DNA of 64,000 nucleotides from Anaerovorax odorimutans DSM 5092 (GTDB lineage Bacteria > Bacillota > Clostridia > Peptostreptococcales > Anaerovoracaceae). The stretch is from NCBI RefSeq assembly GCF_000426305.1, contig NZ_KE384518.1:124001-188000 (forward strand), in the 5' to 3' direction. Below the pieces are notes generated by a model. It did not search any database. It was given only the letters and a program-made list of their open reading frames with translations, and was not told where the DNA came from. Of the stretch, positions 25,887 through 34,904 are shown in pieces (the stretch's first letter is position 1; each line of letters starts with the position of its first letter). The position numbers and the translations under genes are program-made.

Positions 25887-27461
25887 TTATTTTAAATTTT
25901 CAAATGTTTTCTTGATCACTTGTATAAAATCAGCATTATTTCTTGTATGGGACAAATGATCGATAATAGTCTCTGTAACTTCTTGTGTCCCTATATTGCT
26001 CATAGCTCTTCGCATAGTCCAAATTGCTTCCAATTCCTCTGTATTCATAAGTAAATCTTCTCTTCGTGTTCCAGATTTGTTTAAATTAATAGCAGGGAAA
26101 ATTCGTTTTTCCGAAAGCTTTCTGTCTAAATGAAGCTCCATATTCCCCGTTCCTTTAAATTCTTCAAATATCACATCATCCATACGGCTTCCTGTTTCAA
26201 CAAGTGCTGTAGCTAAAATAGTAATACTTCCGCCTTCTTCCATATTTCTTGCTGCACCGAAAAACTTCTTTGGCTTGTGCAAAGCGCCGGGATCCAATCC
26301 ACCTGAAAGAGTTCTTCCCGAAGCCGGAACAACTAAGTTGTATGCTCGTGCAAGCCTTGTAATACTATCAAGCAAAATAACTACATCTTTGCCATGCTCA
26401 ACTAAACGCTGTGCTCTTGCAAGTACCATTTCAGCAACTTTAACATGATTTTGAGGAAGTTCATCAAATGTTGAATATATTACTTCTCCCTTTATTGAAC
26501 GCTGCATATCTGTTACTTCTTCCGGTCTTTCATCTACAAGTAAAACAATCATTTCCACTTCCGGATGTATTTTTTCAATGCTGGATGCTACTTTTTTCAA
26601 GAGAACTGTCTTACCTGCTTTTGGAGGAGCTACAATTAGTCCTCTTTGGCCTTTTCCTATTGGTGCAACTAAATCAATTAATCTCATGGATAATTCAGAA
26701 GTGCCATTTTCAAGTGTTATTCTTTCATTTGGAAATATTGGAGTCAAATCATCAAAATCAGGTCTGCGAATAGATGCGCCAGGTTCATCACCATTTACGG
26801 TCACAACATAGAGAAGAGCGCCAAAACGTTCATTTTCACCGGGTTTTCTTGTAATTCCCCTTATTTTATCTCCTGTCTTTAGATTAAATCTTCTAATCTG
26901 AGCAGGGGATACATAAACATCTTTGTCACTTGTCAGGAAATTATGAAATCTCATAAATCCAAATCCGCCATCGGCGATGTCTAAAATACCTTCAACTTCA
27001 GGTCTGTCTTCTTTAGATGGTGTTTGTACTTTTACTTTGTCTGCAGCTTTTTGATTCTTTTTTAATACATTTTTTTTCCCATCTTTGCCTGTTTCTTTAT
27101 CTTCTTCATTCTTTGATAAATTTTTTTCTTTATCTTTTAATACGTCCTTATCTTCATCTTTTGCTTCGATCTTATCATTATCCTTTGCTACAGTTTTATT
27201 TTCATCCTTTACTGCATTTCTTTCTTCATTCTTTATTACTATTTTTTCTTCATTTTTTAATACATTCTTTTCATCTATTTTGTGTTCTTTTACCATTTCA
27301 GGAGCTTCAGTTTCCATTTTAGCTTGCGTCTCCCATCTTGCTTTAATTAAAGCATTAATAAGATCAGCTTTTTTAAGTTTTTCATATCCTTCAAGTTTAA
27401 AAGTTTTTGCTATTTCACGCAATTCTGCAACTTTTTTGCCTTTTAAAGTTTCAATATTCAT
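25887..27461 (-). CDS. rho: Transcription termination factor Rho with lysine-rich repeat insert
   Basis: A 524-residue Rho, about 100 longer than usual. Residues 1-45 are the SAP-like N domain ('[20 protein letters not shown]'). A charged, low-complexity insert spans about 46-150. The RNA-binding cold-shock-like domain starts at '[15 protein letters not shown]'. The RecA-type motor has P-loop 'APPKAGKT', Walker B '[13 protein letters not shown]' and the Q/R-loops. Within the insert, residues 67-122 are seven tandem octapeptides of pattern x-x-K-(N/D)-E-(E/D)-K-x. Rho is a hexameric RNA helicase that ends untranslated transcripts. Insert domains in this position exist in other clostridial and actinobacterial Rho proteins and can bind RNA. 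Confidence 0.95.
   Translation of the reverse strand: MNIETLKGKKVAELREIAKTFKLEGYEKLKKADLINALIKARWETQAKMETEAPEMVKEHKIDEKNVLKNEEKIVIKNEERNAVKDENKTVAKDNDKIEAKDEDKDVLKDKEKNLSKNEEDKETGKDGKKNVLKKNQKAADKVKVQTPSKEDRPEVEGILDIADGGFGFMRFHNFLTSDKDVYVSPAQIRRFNLKTGDKIRGITRKPGENERFGALLYVVTVNGDEPGASIRRPDFDDLTPIFPNERITLENGTSELSMRLIDLVAPIGKGQRGLIVAPPKAGKTVLLKKVASSIEKIHPEVEMIVLLVDERPEEVTDMQRSIKGEVIYSTFDELPQNHVKVAEMVLARAQRLVEHGKDVVILLDSITRLARAYNLVVPASGRTLSGGLDPGALHKPKKFFGAARNMEEGGSITILATALVETGSRMDDVIFEEFKGTGNMELHLDRKLSEKRIFPAINLNKSGTRREDLLMNTEELEAIWTMRRAMSNIGTQEVTETIIDHLSHTRNNADFIQVIKKTFENLK
27096..27263 (-). repeat. 24-base tandem repeats encoding octapeptides in rho
   Basis: Seven in-frame units encode [48 protein letters not shown] and LSKNEEDK. 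The DNA has diverged more than the protein pattern, so the array is old or selected at the protein level. Confidence 0.85.
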
Positions 27462-27501
27462 CTTTCTCCCCTATTCTTACAATTTCTTGGAAATGGTTTA
27501 G

Positions 27502-27525
27502 AAGCGGGGCGGTACCCCGCTTTTT
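27502..27525. terminator. GC-rich hairpin between LCP gene and rho
   Basis: AAGCGGGG and CCCCGCTT flank a 5-base loop. The T run follows on the plus strand (TTTTT); on the minus strand the hairpin lies in the rho leader and after the upstream LCP gene's stop, where it could still act as a weak terminator. Confidence 0.55.
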
Positions 27526-27558
27526 AGATTAATAAAAGAATTAAAAATTTTAGAAAAA

Positions 27559-28581
27559 TTAATTTTTTATTGCTGTTTCAGAAGTATTATTTGATTCAAT
27601 AGAATAAATTTCTTCGATCATGTCTCCGATTTCTTCACTCTTTGGATAAACATAAAATGGAGCTTCCGGCTGAGGAGTATAAGGAATAGTATAAGTAGTA
27701 ATATCTTCGGAATTCATTCCCATTCCCTTTGTAGCTAAACTAACAGCTGTTCCTATATTAATATCAGATGTTACATTTTGGAAAACAGTATTTGCTATCT
27801 TTGGAAGATCAAAACTTAAACATTGTTTAAATGCAGATTTTACAAACCTCTGCTGTGCTTTTACACGTCCAATATCTCCCTCGGCATATCCATGTCTGTA
27901 TCTTAAAAACTGTACTGCATGCTCACCGTCCAAAACTTGATAACCTTTTGGAATATTAATTCGAAGCGGCGGTTTATCATAAGGATCATTATAAACCATA
28001 TGAAAGTCTATATCCATGGGAACGCCACCCATAGCATCTACAATATTGGAAACTCCTTTGTAATCAATAACGGCATAATAATTAATAGGCATACCCAGAA
28101 GTACATCGCTGACCGCTTTTGCCGTATTTACCGGATCTCCTTTGTATGCGGCATTGATTTTACATTCTGCATCACTGTCAAATCCGGGTCTGTGATAATA
28201 CGTATCTCGAGGTACGGAAATTACATCTACTTTTTTTGCTTCTTTATCAAAACTCACAAGCATTATAGTATCAGTAAGTCCGGAATTTACTCCTAACAGT
28301 AATACATTTACTCTTTTACTTTCTTTAAAAGCATTGAAAAACGGACTCGTAGAAGAAACCAGCACATCTTCCATCTCTTCTTCCAATACTGGATTATCAT
28401 CTCCAAATGGATTATATTCAGCAACTCCTCCTAATACAGTCATCATAGGAGTAAAAATTATTATAAATATTATAAATGCACCTATGAAGGTTTGAAGAAA
28501 ACTTTGTAATGCTGATTTGTTTTTCTTTGATTTACTAAGTTTCTTTTTCTCGTTCACTTTTCTCTCCAATTCTTTTTCCAC
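27559..28581 (-). CDS. LytR-CpsA-Psr (LCP) family cell-wall ligase, copy 1
   Basis: A 340-residue membrane protein. A basic cytoplasmic start (residues 1-27) precedes one membrane helix (about 30-52) and an extracellular LCP domain (about 85-270). LCP hallmarks are 'VNVLLLGVNSGLTDTIMLVS', 'ISVPRDTYYHRPG', 'INAAYKGD', 'VIDYKGVSNIVDAMGGVPMDI' and 'QFLRYRHGYAEGDIGRVKAQQRFVKS', containing the arginines and aspartates that bind the lipid pyrophosphate. LCP enzymes move glycopolymers from undecaprenyl pyrophosphate onto peptidoglycan. It is closely related to the next LCP gene, from which it is about 190 bases away. Confidence 0.93.
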   Translation of the reverse strand: MEKELERKVNEKKKLSKSKKNKSALQSFLQTFIGAFIIFIIIFTPMMTVLGGVAEYNPFGDDNPVLEEEMEDVLVSSTSPFFNAFKESKRVNVLLLGVNSGLTDTIMLVSFDKEAKKVDVISVPRDTYYHRPGFDSDAECKINAAYKGDPVNTAKAVSDVLLGMPINYYAVIDYKGVSNIVDAMGGVPMDIDFHMVYNDPYDKPPLRINIPKGYQVLDGEHAVQFLRYRHGYAEGDIGRVKAQQRFVKSAFKQCLSFDLPKIANTVFQNVTSDINIGTAVSLATKGMGMNSEDITTYTIPYTPQPEAPFYVYPKSEEIGDMIEEIYSIESNNTSETAIKN

Positions 28582-28774
28582 TAATAATTTCTCCCTATAA
28601 ACATCATCTCTTTTTCTTTATTTTGCCCTTTTATTTCATAAATACTAATTATAAATATAAAAATTTTAATTATTAACTAATACATTTTATACTTTTTTTT
28701 TGTAAAAATATAGAGAAAATTAAATTTCCTATGTTAATTTTTTATTACAAAAATTGACTTAATATGTATGTTTT

Positions 28775-29749
28775 TTATTTTTCTTCTGTTTTATCTTTTG
28801 TTTCGTCTTCAGATGAGCCATATATTTTCATAAGCATAGCTTCAATTTTATCATTATCAGCAAACCAATACGATAGATTATTTCTTGTACCTGATTCACC
28901 TTCCACAGTCCAAGCTTTCAGATCTTCACTTTTTAAGCCAAGTGCTTTTGTTGCAATTCTTGTTGCCATACCAAGGGGTAAATCAGAATCCACATTTTTC
29001 ATTACTGTTGCTGCCACCTTTGGAAGTTTCAAACCCAATGCTTCTTTAAATGCAGATTTTACAAAATTCTGCTGAGCTTCAACACGTCCCACATCTCCTT
29101 GTGTATAGCCATATCCTTTTTTATCATCTTTTCTGTAGCGAAGAAAGCGTACTGCATCTTTACCATCTAACGTAGTCGGCCCTTCTTTAAAATGAATTGA
29201 TAGAGGAGGTTTATCTCTCGGGTCATCATAATCCATATCAAAAGGAATATTTACAGGTACTCCCCCTATGGACTCTACAATATTTGATACGCCTTCATAC
29301 TTTATTACTGCATAATAATTTATTGGCATACCCATAAGCAGATCGCTGACAGCTTCAGCAGTTCCAACAGCACCATCACGACCATAAATTGCGTTGATTT
29401 TCTTGCTTGCTGGAGTTGTTGCACCTTCTTTAGGAAAATAAGTGTCTCTCGGAATAGATATTATATCAACTCTTTGATTTTTCATATCATAACTTCCAAG
29501 CATTATAGTATCTGTCATGTGACCGTTTATACCCATAAGCAGTACATTTACTCTTTCTGATTCGCTGAACTGCTCAAAAAATTGGCTGTTTTTATCCACC
29601 ACATAATCCATATCTCTCATCAGGTTTTCTTCTCCGCTGAAGACTCTAACATCCCCTGCTTTATTTAAAGCATAATTTGCAGGTGTCATTATTACTAAAA
29701 ATATCACAAATGCAACTATAAATGTTTTTATAAAAATTTTCATATTCAT
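28775..29749 (-). CDS. LytR-CpsA-Psr (LCP) family cell-wall ligase, copy 2
   Basis: A 324-residue paralogue of the gene at 27559-28581. It has an N-terminal helix (about residues 5-26) and an LCP domain with the same landmarks: 'VNVLLMGINGHMTDTIMLGS', 'ISIPRDTYFPKEG', 'INAIYGRDG', 'IKYEGVSNIVESIGGVPVNI' and 'RFLRYRKDDKKGYGYTQGDVGRVEAQQNFVKS'. Compared with copy 1 it has a short lysine/glycine insert before 'TQGDVGR'. The C-terminal tail is acidic and lysine-rich. Tandem LCP genes of this kind probably attach different or the same glycopolymers; given the glycan region 10 kb away, a link is possible but unproven. Confidence 0.93.
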   Translation of the reverse strand: MNMKIFIKTFIVAFVIFLVIMTPANYALNKAGDVRVFSGEENLMRDMDYVVDKNSQFFEQFSESERVNVLLMGINGHMTDTIMLGSYDMKNQRVDIISIPRDTYFPKEGATTPASKKINAIYGRDGAVGTAEAVSDLLMGMPINYYAVIKYEGVSNIVESIGGVPVNIPFDMDYDDPRDKPPLSIHFKEGPTTLDGKDAVRFLRYRKDDKKGYGYTQGDVGRVEAQQNFVKSAFKEALGLKLPKVAATVMKNVDSDLPLGMATRIATKALGLKSEDLKAWTVEGESGTRNNLSYWFADNDKIEAMLMKIYGSSEDETKDKTEEK

Positions 29750-29831
29750 CTCAATCCTCTTATTTAAAAATCAACTTTACGTGTTTTTTAACTTTCTCCC
29801 TTATTATAACATACTTATTTACTATGTTATT

Positions 29832-29857
29832 AAAAAAAGCCTATCAAATGATAGGCT
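29832..29857 (-). terminator. Terminator of hbd
   Basis: AGCCTATCA pairs exactly with TGATAGGCT (loop of 2, or larger if fewer pairs form). On the minus strand it is followed by seven Ts, 18 bases after the hbd stop. Confidence 0.85.
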
Positions 29858-29874
29858 CCTCTTTGTGTATTTAA

Positions 29875-30723
29875 TTACTTAGCATAATTGAAGAAACCTT
29901 CTCCAGTTTTTCTTCCAAGTTTTTGAGCTCTTACCATCTTCTTAAGAAGTGGATGAGGTCTGTATTTTGTATCACCGAATTCAGTGTAAAGAACTTCCAT
30001 TATTGCAAGGCAAACATCAAGTCCGATTAAATCTCCTAATGCAAGAGGTCCTATTGGATGATTAGCTCCAAGCTTCATAGCTTCATCAATATTTTCTGCT
30101 GTAGCAACGCCATCTGCTAAAATTCCAATTCCTTCGTTTATCATTGGAATCAAAATTCTGTTTACTACAAATCCTGGCGCTTCTGCAACTTCTACAGGAG
30201 TCTTCTTTAAATTACTTGTAAGCTGTAAAATTGTATCTCTTGTTTCGTCTGAAGTTGTAAGACCCTTAATAATTTCAACAAGTTTCATCATTGGAACTGG
30301 ATTAAAGAAATGCATACCGATGATTTTATCGGGTCTGTTTGTTGCAGCTGCAATTTCTGTAATTGAAAGTGATGATGTATTTGTCGCAAGAATTGTTCCC
30401 GGCTTGCAAAGTTCATCAAGTTCTTTAAATAATGCTTTCTTAGCTTCCATATCTTCTGTTGCCGCTTCAATTATAAGATCAGCATCTTTAACGATAGCAA
30501 TGTCTGTTGAGCCCTGAATTCTTCCCATGATTTCTGCCTTATCTGCTGCAGTAATCTTTTCTTTTGAAACTAATTTTTCTAGATTCTTGTCAACAGTAGC
30601 AATTCCTCTTTCTACTGATGTTTCTCTTCTTGCTCTTAAAACCACTTCATAACCATTTTGTGCAAGTACCTGAATAATTCCAGCACCCATGGTGCCAGTG
30701 CCTAATACACCGATTTTTTTCAT
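29875..30723 (-). CDS. hbd: 3-hydroxybutyryl-CoA dehydrogenase
   Basis: A 282-residue NAD(P)-dependent enzyme that reduces acetoacetyl-CoA to 3-hydroxybutyryl-CoA in butyrate-type fermentation, or the reverse in oxidation. The Rossmann motif is '[21 protein letters not shown]' at residues 3-23. Also typical are '[42 protein letters not shown]', which carries the catalytic serine and histidine, and the C-terminal '[18 protein letters not shown]' and '[11 protein letters not shown]'. It is not next to crotonase, thiolase or acyl-CoA dehydrogenase genes here, unlike the classic bcs operon, and has its own terminator. Confidence 0.95.
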   Translation of the reverse strand: MKKIGVLGTGTMGAGIIQVLAQNGYEVVLRARRETSVERGIATVDKNLEKLVSKEKITAADKAEIMGRIQGSTDIAIVKDADLIIEAATEDMEAKKALFKELDELCKPGTILATNTSSLSITEIAAATNRPDKIIGMHFFNPVPMMKLVEIIKGLTTSDETRDTILQLTSNLKKTPVEVAEAPGFVVNRILIPMINEGIGILADGVATAENIDEAMKLGANHPIGPLALGDLIGLDVCLAIMEVLYTEFGDTKYRPHPLLKKMVRAQKLGRKTGEGFFNYAK

Positions 30724-30998
30724 AATATTTATCCTCCGTTTTATCCAATTTTATAGGTTAAACTAATATAAACATAATCCATTGTTGAAGTCTTTATACT
30801 TCACCTATGATATAATTTATTATATTTTAAATATAATTTCAATATTTTTTTCGATAATTTTTTAAACTAATTATAAGTTGTAATTTTCTGATTTTTACAT
30901 TTATTGTAATTTTTCATGTCAATTTCATGCTATTTTTTTCTGTACCTCTTGAGATATTAGATTAAACCATCTTCCTTAAATTTAAATTGAAAAAAGTT
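30724..30998. other. AT-rich intergenic stretch upstream of hbd
   Basis: About 275 bases carrying presumably the hbd promoter on the minus strand; several TATAAT-like strings occur in an almost pure A/T context, so none can be singled out. No gene or repeat is visible before the triplicated segment starting at 30999. Confidence 0.5.
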
Positions 30999-31317
30999 AA
31001 TCTGCTTCTCAGATTGGGTAAAGGTGTATAACAATTTCTAACATTCTTTGAAAAATCTAAAGATTTTCCCCCGAATGTAGACAAGTGTTCTTCCGTCTGG
31101 CTGTTCCAATCTGCTTCTCAGATTGGGAGCCAAGTGTATAACAATTTCTAACATTCTTTGAAAAATCTAAAGATTTTCCCCCGAATGTAGACAAGTGTTC
31201 TTCCGTCTGGCTGTTCCAATCTGCTTCTCAGATTGGGAGCCAAGTGTATAACAATTTCTAACATTCTTTGAAAAATCTAAAGATTTTCCCCCGAATGTAG
31301 ACAAGTGTTCATCCGTC
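30999..31317. repeat. Three tandem ~110-bp copies of the pgi 3' end and terminator
   Basis: Units start at 30999, 31108 and 31218 (spacing 109 and 110). Units 2 and 3 are identical over their shared length; unit 1 differs in 5-6 bases after its hairpin. Each unit contains the last 13 codons of pgi or a copy of them, its stop, the following 3' region and the hairpin AATCTG-CTTCT-CAGATT. The hairpin in the outermost unit is followed by CTTTTTT on the minus strand and is probably the authentic pgi terminator. This is recent segmental duplication at the gene's end, not a CRISPR. Confidence 0.9.
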
Positions 31318-32569
31318 TTTTGTATTCTTCTACTCCTGGTTGGTTGAATGGATTTACTCTCATGAGGTATGCGCTTAATGCGCAGCTGGTTTCGAAGAAA
31401 TACACCATTTGTCCGAAATAGTATGGTGTCAATTTTGGTATTTCTACTTTTATGATTGGAATTCCTATGTCTTTATGGGCTGCTATCACTCCATTGACTG
31501 CTGCTTGATTTACTTCATTTATACTTTTTCCTTTTAAAAGATCACTGACGCTTTCAGGAACTTTTAAATCTGTATTCGGCTTTGTAACATTGAGTACGGT
31601 TTCAAAGAAAATCTGATTTCCTTCTTGTAGAAACTGTCCCATAGAATGAAGATCTGTTGTAAATTCCAAGTTTACAGGAAATATCCCTTTACCGTCTTTT
31701 CCTTCACTTTCTCCGAAAAGCTGTTTTAACCATTCTGCAAAATATCTAAGTTTAGGCTCATAATATTCAAAGACTTCAATAAGCTTCCCTCTATCATAAA
31801 GAATTTTCCTCATTGCTGCATACTGCCATACATTTTCCATTACAATTTTACCGCTGTCTGTCTCTTGTTCATCCAGTTTTGCCGTAATATCAGCAGCACC
31901 TTTCAGCATTTCTTTAATATCAATACCTGCGGCTGCTATGGGAAGTAACCCTACAGAAGAAAGTACCGAATATCTTCCTCCAATATCTTTTGGAACAACA
32001 AAGCTTTCATAACCTTCGGTTACAGCTTCTTCCCTAAGAATTCCTTCTGTTTTATCAGTTATAACATAAATCCTACCAGCAGCTTTCTCTTTGCCATATT
32101 TTTTCTGAAGAAATTCTTTAAAAATCTCAAATGCAATACACGGTTCTGTAGTTGTACCTGATTTTGATATAACACAAATGCAAACATCTTTATCTTTTAA
32201 CTTTTGTAAAAGCTCTGAATGATAATTTCCACTTAAATTTTGCCCTGCAAAATAAATTTCAGGAAGATTAGCGCCTCTACTGTTACTATTAGCAGACAAC
32301 ATCTCTATTGCAGCTCTTGCCCCCATATAAGAACCACCAATACCAATGATGATAAAAGCATCACATTGTTTCTGTATCTTCTCTGAAGTCTTTATAATCT
32401 TTTCAATCTCTGCTTTATCATAATTTAAAGGAAGTTTTACCCACCCTGTAAACTCCTCCTTTTCTGACCAAAGCTTTGATTCTCCTTCTTTAAGACTTTC
32501 TCTTTGACACAAGATTTTATCCCTATCAATCTGTGTATCAAAAACTTCTAACCCCAAATAATTATTCAT
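31277..32569 (-). CDS. pgi: Glucose-6-phosphate isomerase
   Basis: A 430-residue phosphoglucose isomerase converting glucose 6-phosphate and fructose 6-phosphate. Signature regions are 'IIGIGGSYMGARAAIEML', 'VCVISKSGTTTEPCIAFEIF', 'VPKDIGGRYSVLSSVGLLPIAAAGIDI', 'EYYEPKLRYFAEWLKQLFGESEGKDGKGIFP' and 'NPFNQPGVEEYK'. It is slightly shorter than the usual 445-450. The last dozen residues (RRMNTCLHSGENL) lie in the triplicated segment and differ from the typical 'NMFALLGK' ending of clostridial Pgi, which may mean the end was remodelled. AAAGGGG precedes the ATG at 32569. Confidence 0.95.
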   Translation of the reverse strand: MNNYLGLEVFDTQIDRDKILCQRESLKEGESKLWSEKEEFTGWVKLPLNYDKAEIEKIIKTSEKIQKQCDAFIIIGIGGSYMGARAAIEMLSANSNSRGANLPEIYFAGQNLSGNYHSELLQKLKDKDVCICVISKSGTTTEPCIAFEIFKEFLQKKYGKEKAAGRIYVITDKTEGILREEAVTEGYESFVVPKDIGGRYSVLSSVGLLPIAAAGIDIKEMLKGAADITAKLDEQETDSGKIVMENVWQYAAMRKILYDRGKLIEVFEYYEPKLRYFAEWLKQLFGESEGKDGKGIFPVNLEFTTDLHSMGQFLQEGNQIFFETVLNVTKPNTDLKVPESVSDLLKGKSINEVNQAAVNGVIAAHKDIGIPIIKVEIPKLTPYYFGQMVYFFETSCALSAYLMRVNPFNQPGVEEYKRRMNTCLHSGENL

Positions 32570-32599
32570 TTTTTCCCCTTTCTTATTATCTTATTCCCT

Positions 32600-34519
32600 T
32601 TAAATACCCCTTCCTTCTTTATAATTTGGAACCATTTGGTGCAGCCATACTTTTGCTTCTTCATCTTGACCTTCCAATAAGCTTTTAATCTTATTCTCCA
32701 CAGTCTCATCTGAAGAGTCAGCTTCTTGTTCTGCTTCAAGCAAATGACTTAGTTCAGCCGTTGCCGGAAGCGGATGACCCACATAAATCTTATCATGTGC
32801 CGTCTTTTCAATTCCTTCTTCATCAAGAAGAAGTTCTTCGTACAGCTTTTCCCCCGGTCTTAATCCAGTAATTTTTATATCAATGTCTACGTATGGAACG
32901 TAGCCTGATAACCTAATAACATTTTCTGCCAAATCTTTAATACGTACGGGTTTACCCATATCAAGTATAAATATCTCTCCTCCTTCTGCCATAGCGCCCG
33001 TTTGTATAACAAGCTGGACTGCTTCCGGAATCGTCATAAAATATCTTGTAATCTCTTCATGAGTTACTGTTACAGGTCCGCCCTGCTCAATTTGTTTTCT
33101 GAATATAGGAATAACACTTCCGTTACTTCCAAGTACATTTCCAAATCTTACAGCTGAAAATCTTGTACGTGAAGTTTTGCTTTTAGTTTGTAATATCATC
33201 TCCGCAACTCGTTTTGTTGCTCCCATTACATTTGTAGGATTTACTGCTTTATCCGTAGATATCATAACAAATTTATCTACAGCATATTCCTCCGACAAGT
33301 CTATCATGTTCTTTGTTCCCAATATATTATTTACAATTGCCTCTTTCGGATGTGATTCCATAAGTGGTACATGTTTATGTGCAGCAGCATGAAATACAAC
33401 ATGAGGCTTATATTTAATAAAAACTTCTCTAAGTCTCTCTTTACATCTCACAGAACAAATTGTAGCTTCAAACTCTAAAAATGGATGCTTTGTTTTTATT
33501 TCATTTGCAAGTTCAAAGACGGAATTTTCATATATATCAAGGGCAATAAGCTTTCTTGGCATAAATTTGGCAATCTGCCGGCACAATTCTGAACCAATAG
33601 AACCGCCTCCCCCTGTAACTAAAACAATTTTACCTTCAATATATCCGCTGATTTCCCGCAAATTTACTTGAACAGGATCTCTTCCCAAAAGATCTTCTAT
33701 ATCAACATCACGAAGCTTACTGATACTTACCTTTTCATTTATTAAATCTATTAAAGCAGGTAATGTTTTCAACTTACATCTTGTCTTATTACCTTCGTTT
33801 ATAATCTGCTGAATTGCTTTTTGGCTTGCGGAAGGAATTGCAATAATAATCTCATCTATATTATATTTCCTTGCAATACTTCTTATTTGGCGATGTCCTC
33901 CTGCGATTTTTACTCCTGCAATTCGTTTCCCTTGTTTTTCCGGATTGTCATCTATTACTACAACTACCTTTTTACTATACTCCGGGTGATTTCTAATTTC
34001 TCTTATCATGGTAGCACCTGCATCGCCTGCGCCTACAACCATAACCTTTGTAATATTATTTCCAATAATATCTTTTTTCCCAAACCTCATCATAAAATTA
34101 TTAAAACTTCCGGGATTTCTGAGATTGCGAATATATCTGTAAAGAAAACGTACTCCACCTATCATTACCACATCTAATACACAAGAGAACACATAGACAC
34201 TTCTCGGGAAATAATCCTGTACAAGTTCTAAATAAAGTACCGATCCTGTAGTAGCTACAAATCCTGCAAATACAATTTTTATGACTTCTTCTGTTCCTGC
34301 ATATTTCCACAAACTATTATATAAACCAAACAACCATAAAATTATTAATTTAACAATAGTAAGAAATATAAGATTATCAATGTATACTGAAAACCAACTT
34401 GAAAAAACATTTGATTCTACTTCAAATTCAAAACGCAAAAGAAATGAGATAATATATGCTAAGTTTATACAAATTGCATCTGCAAATAATAACAATGCAA
34501 CTCTTGTTAATTTTACCAT
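32600..34519 (-). CDS. Membrane-bound UDP-GlcNAc 4,6-dehydratase (PglF/CapD/FlaA1 type)
   Basis: A 639-residue protein with four N-terminal membrane helices (about residues 8-130). A first Rossmann domain has 'VMVVGAGDAGATMIREI' (about 160-176), and the catalytic short-chain dehydrogenase domain begins 'ILVTGGGGSIGSELCRQI' (about 305). The catalytic segment 'MISTDKAVNPTNVMGATKRVAEMI' has the Lys spacing of this family, where the usual Tyr is Met. It makes UDP-4-keto-6-deoxy-GlcNAc, the first step to UDP-di-N-acetylbacillosamine. Downstream aminotransferase, acetyltransferase and PglC-like genes (41322-43737) would complete that route. pgi follows 30 bases downstream. Confidence 0.9.
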   Translation of the reverse strand: MVKLTRVALLLFADAICINLAYIISFLLRFEFEVESNVFSSWFSVYIDNLIFLTIVKLIILWLFGLYNSLWKYAGTEEVIKIVFAGFVATTGSVLYLELVQDYFPRSVYVFSCVLDVVMIGGVRFLYRYIRNLRNPGSFNNFMMRFGKKDIIGNNITKVMVVGAGDAGATMIREIRNHPEYSKKVVVVIDDNPEKQGKRIAGVKIAGGHRQIRSIARKYNIDEIIIAIPSASQKAIQQIINEGNKTRCKLKTLPALIDLINEKVSISKLRDVDIEDLLGRDPVQVNLREISGYIEGKIVLVTGGGGSIGSELCRQIAKFMPRKLIALDIYENSVFELANEIKTKHPFLEFEATICSVRCKERLREVFIKYKPHVVFHAAAHKHVPLMESHPKEAIVNNILGTKNMIDLSEEYAVDKFVMISTDKAVNPTNVMGATKRVAEMILQTKSKTSRTRFSAVRFGNVLGSNGSVIPIFRKQIEQGGPVTVTHEEITRYFMTIPEAVQLVIQTGAMAEGGEIFILDMGKPVRIKDLAENVIRLSGYVPYVDIDIKITGLRPGEKLYEELLLDEEGIEKTAHDKIYVGHPLPATAELSHLLEAEQEADSSDETVENKIKSLLEGQDEEAKVWLHQMVPNYKEGRGI

Positions 34520-34730
34520 TAAGCCAATTTTTCCTTTCTAATACAAGCTGTTATTATTTTACTATTTTTCATAGTTTGCTGCAAGTTAAGATTAAATTAC
34601 AATATTTTTAAAAATTATGTGTTTTTTTGTTGTATTTTTGAAACTATTTTTGCGTTTTTCGTATCTAATATATAGAGTGTCAAATTAGTTAACTTTTTTA
34701 TCGGCAAAAGAGGTTAGCTCATATTTTTCA
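34520..34730. other. AT-rich intergenic stretch between divergent genes
   Basis: Between the dehydratase gene (minus) and the secreted-protein gene (plus). Contains TTGAAA followed 18 bases later by TATCTA near 34637-34666, a weak candidate for a plus-strand promoter. Nothing else is recognisable before the T/G-rich block at 34731. Confidence 0.4.
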
Positions 34731-34845
34731 CTTATGGTTATGGTTTATGTGTGTTTATGTTGTGGGTTATGGTTTATGGTGTCATGGGGTATTGGTTATG
34801 ATTTATGGGGTTATCAGTTATGATTGTGGATTAGGGGTTATGATG
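34731..34845 (+). repeat. T/G-rich degenerate repeat of TTATG units
   Basis: Over 115 bases the plus strand has only about four C residues and ten copies of TTATG, mostly as GGTTATG or GGTTTATG variants with irregular spacing. It has no coding potential in a convincing frame. It lies just upstream of the gene for a small secreted protein. Confidence 0.8.
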
Positions 34846-34847
34846 CT

Positions 34848-34871
34848 TTTCACACTAATCAGAGTGTGAAA
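34848..34871 (+). promoter_or_regulatory. 9-bp inverted repeat ahead of the secreted-protein gene
   Basis: TTTCACACT and AGTGTGAAA form a perfect inverted repeat around the 6-base spacer AATCAG, ending 33 bases before the ATG. It may be a regulator binding site or a hairpin in the 5' leader. Confidence 0.6.
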
Positions 34872-34904
34872 TCAAAATTATTTTATTTAAAGGAGGACAT
34901 AAAA

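Noticed and set aside
27017-27501. Long plus-strand frames rich in Leu/Phe/Ser opposite rho
   Set aside because: They are antisense to the lysine-rich repeat insert of Rho, lack ribosome sites, and their composition mirrors the repeat on the other strand.
30999-31317. Repeated hairpin-containing units resembling a CRISPR array
   Set aside because: The units are ~110 bp with no unique spacers between shorter repeats, and they contain the end of pgi; this is a tandem duplication.
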